Source: Gnetum montanum (Eukaryota; Streptophyta; Gnetopsida; Gnetales; Gnetaceae). From it: 64,000 nucleotides of DNA. Below, piece after piece: positions 59,101-64,000 of the stretch. A model generated the notes under the pieces. That model saw only the letters and a list, made by a program, of their open reading frames with translations. It was not told the DNA's origin and searched no databases. Location: the NCBI GenBank assembly GCA_015680685.1, contig MNCI01012668.1:62001-126000 (forward strand). The letters run 5' to 3'. How positions within the stretch are numbered: position 1 is the first letter of the stretch; the number at the start of each line of letters is the position of its first letter. Both the position numbers and the translations under genes were made by a program.

Positions 59101-60324
59101 ATTCCTACTAAATCAAATTGATATGACATCATCCTCACCTATTTGCTCAAGAAAGAATTGTCGCAACGGCTAGACACTAGAAAGAAGCAATATTTTCTTC
59201 ACCAAGTCAAGTATTTCATGGAGATTAATGAAAACCTTTACAAGGTTTGCCCTGATGGCCTAGTACATTGGTGTGTCCCTAATACGAATCAACTGTGTGT
59301 TCTCCAGGATACTCATGAAGGTCCTTGTGGGGGCCATTATGCTAGGAGGTGCACAACCATAAAAATCCTCATGTCAGGGTATTATTGGCCAACAATCTTC
59401 AAGGATGCATATCAATTCATCCACACTTGTGATCGTTACCAACAGGATGGTGGAATGATAGCTCAAATGGAAGGATTTCAACAATGGATACAACCTCTTG
59501 AACCATTCGACATTTGGGGCATTGACTTTATGGGTCCCATTGCACCTCTATCAAATGGAAAGGCATATATCATAGTCGTAGTTGACTACTGCACCAAGTG
59601 GGTAGAAGCAGCAACCGTCACCAACTGTACATCCACCACTGCTACTCAGTTTGTACAACAAAACATCATAAACAAGTTTGGTGTACCTCATGCATTAATT
59701 TCTGATAATGGAACTCATTTTACAGGTGCCACTTTCTAGAAACTAATGCAGCTCTTGGGGGTTGAACATAAACTCACAACACCATATCACCCCTAAGCCA
59801 ATGGTCAAGCTGAAGTCACTAATCGAGAGATTACAAAAATCTTAATGCATACCATTAGCAAATACTGAAGGGACTAGAGCACTAAATTAAATGATGCCCT
59901 TTGGGCCTATCACTCCACATGGAAGCTTCCCATAGGTTATTCTCCCTATGAGCTTATGTACGAAAAACTACCAACTTTTCCCATCCAATCTGAGCTTTGT
60001 ACGCTCTCCACAGCCTGTGACCTTGACCTAGATATAAGCCTGGCATAGAAATAATAATTAATGAGTCTCAACTTGCTAGAAGAAAATTAGTTAATGGCCC
60101 TATCATCCAACAAGACGCATAGTGCATTCAACAAGAAACGTCATTACCTCAGAATAAAAAAAGTAAAGTTTCAACTAGGAGACAAGGTTCTTTATTGGAA
60201 TCCTACACATGTACCCCAACAAACCAAATTCCAAACATTGTGGGAACGACCTTACATCATAAATGAAACTTTTCCATCTAGGGCCATGATCATCTACAAT
60301 CCTGATAGTCCAAATAAGAAATAA
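56161..60324 (+). pseudogene. pol: pol of element F: protease, RT, RNase H, integrase
   Basis: After a Pro-rich linker, 56669-57268 is open for 199 codons with retropepsin: KALLDSSSSVNLISHEM (DSG reads DSS) and IPLGLVEDIVTAIYGW-like text. RT: leader 57400-57687, palm with QMPFGLCKAPTTFQ and the FMDD box at 58219-58230, thumb text LNWQKSHLMVQEGKVLGHRI. RNase H: DASNYALGVVLMQ, MAVVFTLEKFRHYVLGYKVF, HTDHS. Integrase: zinc domain near 59310-59440 (last Cys reads Tyr), WGIDFMGP (about 59515), SDNGTHFTG (about 59701), NREITKIL (about 59820), C-terminal FQTLWERPYIINETF. The wording VETNLKLNW and VDYCTKWVEA is typical of Athila/Tat. Confidence 0.88.
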
Positions 60325-61124
60325 CTAGTCAACATCCAACAAGTAAAACTATTTCATGAGCCCAAGCCAACTAACGCAACAAACACCTCGTTAGATGGAC
60401 AACCATGCTCAATTTTTTGGATTTCTCCCTTCCAACTTAGTTATGGGGGATATGGCCACCCATACTAACACTTTATGCAGCTCCTTAGTTTTTGATTTTT
60501 ATTTTTTTTACACATTTTTAGTTTTACAACTTTTTGTTTTCATCTTCTTTGTTTTACATTTTCTTTATTTACATAGTTGTATTTTTAAGGTTATTGGTCT
60601 TTTCTTAGTTTTTGTTTTACACCATCATTAATATAATTCAATATCTATTGTATACTCTTTTACTTTCTTTTATGGTTATATTTGCTTATGTTTGGTGTGT
60701 TTCTTTACTTTTTCTGCTAATGAGGTGGTAGGTACAATGGTAATGCATTACTCGATGGTGGTATGTTTCATTTGTAATTTGATTGTTGATGTCTGATTTC
60801 TAACTTTGATGGTAGTTACTGATGACTAGGACATGCTTTCTTTTCATGTCATAGGCAGTGAGTCCACATCATCCACCCATCCACTTACTCTATGGTTTTC
60901 CTTATTTTGGAAGCATGCAATCTCTTTTTCATTAATGCAACTTTAATAAATTGGTGACTTGTGTAATTTCTAAAATTGGAAAGGAATAAAAGGTTTGGAT
61001 AGGGTCTGGCTTCAAAGGGATGCAGTGTTCTTTATGCTTTTCTGTTTTCCTGTGTGCAGGAGTGTTCTTGTAAGCTTCTCACCATTCCATGTCATTTCAC
61101 AATAGGAAGTCAAATAAGTCCTTG

Positions 61125-61262
61125 CATGGTGTGGTCCTCATCACAAAAAAAAATATGAGGATTCAAAACACACCCCTTGGACAAAATAAATGAAAAATCG
61201 CATGGATCTTTGCATGGTGTGGTTCCCATTCAAAAAAAACATGGGAATTCAAAGCACACCCC
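61125..61262 (+). repeat. Two tandem H2 stem-loops, element F
   Basis: Copy 1 has inner arms CCTCAT/ATGAGG, copy 2 TTCCCAT/ATGGGAA. Both keep GGTGTG/CACACC at the base and an A-rich loop. The arms differ but still pair, which argues for selection on structure. Confidence 0.55.
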
Positions 61263-61713
61263 TTAGACTAAATAAAATGGCTACAAGCACTAGTTATGAA
61301 ACTTGTCTTGTCTCCTCTAACTAACGCCCTTTTACACTTCCTACCTTCTCTCCCATTTGGAATGGTGGTTATTTTGTGGGAGCATTCTTGTATTTTAGGG
61401 GATGGACTTACCTTAGAATGTTGATGCAAAGTCACTGAAAGTGATTGGTTTTGATCTAGACTAAGGAAGGATCCTACCAAGTCAATTGAACATAAACTTC
61501 ACAAGAGGCTATATGTGACCATAATTAGGAACTCCATTCCACTTTCTCTATCATCCATCTATGCTTTCCATATCTCACCTCACTACCAGTTTCATGTTTT
61601 GATTCAATGTTCTGGTTTGATGTGTTGGGTTTCTCAATCAATTACTTTTAGGCTTTTGCACTTAACTTTCCATAATCAATCATCCATCGAGCCCATGGAC
61701 TCCTTGGTTTGAA

Positions 61714-61767
61714 GTTATGCAAGGGCATAAAAGGCCTATGCCTACTTTGAGGAAGCCCACTTGCATA
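61714..61767 (+). other. Conserved hairpin H1, element F copy
   Basis: ATGCAAG and CTTGCAT around a loop with CTTTGAGGAAGCCCA, aligned with CTTTGGGGAGGACCC in element C (minus strand). Confidence 0.5.
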
Positions 61768-62118
61768 TCTTTTGGTTTCATTAAGTTAAGTTCTTTACCC
61801 TTAGACATTGTTACAATAAATTCTTTTTATTTACCCCATCCATGTCATCCAAATTGTACGCACCTTCACAACTATTTGTAATGAATTCTTTTTTATTGTT
61901 GTGAATACCCTCTTTCCACTACTCCTTGTGTCAAGCTTTTTTTGAATTGTATGGATCACTTCTCTTATTTAACCCATTCTTTAGTCTTTCCACTAATAAT
62001 ATCAAGTAATCAATTTATCACAATCATAACTTGGCTAGATAAAATCACCGATGAGACAAGGTATTCAGCCATTATTTATGTACTATATATACTAATCCTT
62101 GGTTTTGTTGTGATTGCA

Positions 62119-62283
62119 ATGGAAAGCATGGACAGGAAGCAAGACTATCGTCACCAAAGAGGATGCAACCATATCACTCGTGGGAGATTGATCATAACCG
62201 TTGGATCTCTTCTACCTCTCCCTCATTCTTCTGTTGCCAAGAGGGGTTGGATGTCCTTTGGATCTGTTGATGTTTTTTCCTAA
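62119..62283 (+). pseudogene. Third-ORF remnant of element F
   Basis: ATG at 62119 lies where the third ORF begins in A-D, and the text just upstream (ACTATATATACTAATCC) parallels A near 2250-2275. Only about 55 codons remain before the sequence resembling the 3' end and tail. The conserved domain and coiled coil are absent. Confidence 0.45.
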
Positions 62284-62478
62284 TTGTCATGAACACCATT
62301 TTTGTACATGATTGTAATATTGTATGTTTGGGAACTTAGATATTTGTCTATTTTCTCTGTGTCACTCTACATGTCAATCAAAAAAGTCCACACCCCCCTA
62401 ATATATTTTGTAAAGAACTTGTTCCTCTTCCCTCTTCTTCTGTACTCGAAGACGAGTTTTCATTCAGTCATGGGGGTA

Positions 62479-63405
62479 TGATGAAGCGGTTACTCTAATT
62501 ATTAGAGTAGTTATTATTAGAGTGGTTATTATTAGAGCAGTTACTCTAATTATTAGAGCAATTATTATTAGAGTGGTTATTCTAATTATTAGAACGGTTA
62601 TTCTAATTATTAGAGCGGTTATTCCCGAGTTATCCCTGGGTCTATAAATACAATGCATAGGTACACAATTGGGAGGATGTTTTTAGGAGTCAAGAAGCAA
62701 AACTCTTGCAGTTTGTCTATTTGAAAGTTAGAATATTTTCCAAGTGCCCACAGTAGGAGATCTAAGTGCAAACGGATCTTTATTCAAGCATTAATGTACC
62801 TGAGCACACCATTGTGTTGGCAATAAAGATGAGCTCTTTGATTCATCTTTGCAGCACTTGAGATTTGTTTTCTTACGCATTTATATTTTATTTTATTTTA
62901 TTTTATGCACTTTACATTTGTGTTATTAGCACAGCAATTCATTTTCATCAATTAAGCAAATTGTTAAATTACACAAGCATGACCCCTTCGAGCATACGTG
63001 TGACACTGGGTAGCTTAGAAACAATTAGCATTTGATAGCCCAGCAATGTTACACAAAGTTCAGGATGTGTCTGGGAAGTGGAAACAGTTACTTGTATTAG
63101 GCTAGATTAGACTTTAGTTTCCTTGGCAATAAATCATTTTTATTTTTAATCACTCTTACTTTTATTCTTGTTCTAGGTGAGTAATTCCATAAAAACACAA
63201 AACAATAAAAAATCATATGCCTCAGTCACACTTAACCATACAATTGCATTCCACAAGTGGGACTGGGAAGACAATGAATGAACAACACACACACACCATT
63301 TAGCTCTAATATACTTAGTAATTATAGTCTGCAGAATTCGACTGGATTGCACGTGAATGCTTGTGATTTGTATGGTTGGATGTAAGGGTACCTTGCTGCT
63401 CATCA
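62479..63405 (+). repeat. 3' LTR of element F
   Basis: 927 bp, TGATGAAGCGG to GCTGCTCATCA, followed by the target duplicate ACTAT. TATAAATA at 62643-62650. The U3 hairpin array (62486-62640) is about 30 bp longer than in the 5' LTR. Confidence 0.93.
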
Positions 63406-63629
63406 ACTATTATAAGCAAAAATGAAGCTACTCTATTGGGTGATAGCATGCTTATTCCTTGTAAATCCTTCTACCACATTTGTTCATCCTAGTGGAAGAA
63501 AAAAGTAAAGTCACAGAAGTAAGAATCTTGAGGAGCATATGTGACTCTTACTTGATATGGCTAATTCAATTCATTAGTAATGTTTTTTGTCATTATCCAC
63601 TAAGGGGTTTTCATATATTGATGGGCTAC
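63406..63629 (+). other. Older DNA to the right of element F, possible copia continuation
   Basis: Begins with the target duplicate ACTAT. One frame reads SKNEATLLGDSML, which could be a decayed start of the copia integrase LWHxRLGH motif, in line with the gag-protease left of F. Too short and altered to be sure. Confidence 0.3.
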
Positions 63630-64000
63630 TGATGAGCAATGAGGTATCCCTACACCCAACCATACAAATCACTAAGGCATTCACGAGTGATCCGGTTGAA
63701 TTCCATGGACCTATAGTTCTCCAGTGCACTAATTCCTCTAGGAAGTGAAATGAGCATTGAGAACATTTGTCATCTTCCCAATTCCACTTGTGAAGGACAA
63801 ATATATGGTTAAGTGCAATCGAGGTATGTGATTTTTATCATTTTGTATTTTATAAGGTTAATCACCTACAATAAGAATGAAAGGTAAAGTAATTTAAGAT
63901 CTAATTAATTTACTACCTAACTAGCATACCACAAGTACCCATCCCACTTTCCTGGACACATCCTAAACACATATAGCCCTGCTGGGTTACCAAACATTAA
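63630..64000 (-). repeat. Partial LTR of a further element G
   Basis: TGATGAGCAATGAGGTATCCCTACACCCAACCAT-like opening, split here as TGATGAGCAATGAGG and CTACACCCAACCATAC, matches the minus-strand LTR ends of C, D and E. It runs off the window. The five bases before it are GCTAC, the expected target duplicate. Confidence 0.85.

Larger units (their letters stand above)
60325..62478 (+). other. Region between pol and 3' LTR, element F
   Basis: Holds a T-rich tract (60490-60720), two tandem H2 stem-loops (61125-61177 and 61212-61262) and hairpin H1 (61714-61767). It then jumps to the third-ORF remnant; the counterpart of the internal promoter module (1741-1856 in A) is missing. TCATGGGGGTA precedes the LTR as a weak polypurine tract. 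Confidence 0.6.
53246..63405 (+). mobile_element. Element F, Ty3/gypsy (Athila/Tat-like) with gag-pol, third ORF lost
   Basis: 10.2 kb plus-strand element with two LTRs and perfect 5-bp target duplications ACTAT (53241-53245 and 63406-63410). Contains the primer-binding site, gag, protease, RT, RNase H and integrase in one series, and is the best pol reference in the window. The third ORF and its internal promoter module are deleted. In-frame stops occur through gag and pol, so it is inactive. LTRs agree at about 90% by eye. Confidence 0.93.

Noticed and set aside
62464-62658. ORF of repeated ALIIRIT units
   Set aside because: Translation of the U3 hairpin array of the F 3' LTR; not a protein repeat.

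Overview
The window looks like intergenic DNA from a land plant with a large, repeat-rich genome. A gymnosperm would fit the long, stop-riddled LTR elements, but nothing here fixes the species. It is AT-rich. About 85-90% of it is LTR retrotransposon sequence of one Ty3/gypsy branch, judged Athila/Tat-like from the RT and integrase motifs, a primer-binding site resembling the 3' end of tRNA-Asp, LTRs of about 0.85-1.0 kb ending TGATGA...CTCATCA or similar, and a third long reading frame between pol and the 3' LTR. Every element ORF carries stops or frameshifts, so I call them pseudogenes.

Layout: element A (+, 1-6321, left end outside the window) and element B (+, up to 15280) share the LTR at 5392-6321. 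Then come a piece of older DNA (15281-16640), element C (-, 16641-25573, no pol), 158 bp of older DNA, element D (-, 25732-38423, the most complete, perfect 5-bp target duplication GGAAC), an older/low-copy island (38424-43101), element E (-, 43102-50516, no pol), a decayed Ty1/copia gag-protease stretch (about 51.7-53.2 kb), element F (+, 53246-63405, perfect target duplication ACTAT, gag-pol but no third ORF) inserted into the copia remnant, 224 bp of older DNA, and the first 371 bp of the LTR of a further minus-strand element G.

The only credible host gene is a 72-codon ORF at 40327-40545 (-). It ends in a DEVIL/ROTUNDIFOLIA-like (DVL/RTFL) small-polypeptide domain, with a TATA box 94 nt upstream and an AATAAA about 200 nt downstream, in a low-copy island the elements have not disrupted.

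The most interesting structure is a second promoter-like module inside elements A-E, between pol (or its deletion scar) and the third ORF. It has a TATA box preceded by the same family-specific palindromic repeats found directly upstream of the TATA box in that element's own LTR U3. The repeats differ from family to family, yet the LTR and internal copies match within each element. F, which lost the third ORF, also lost the module. A covarying hairpin in the same inter-gene region recurs in all six elements.
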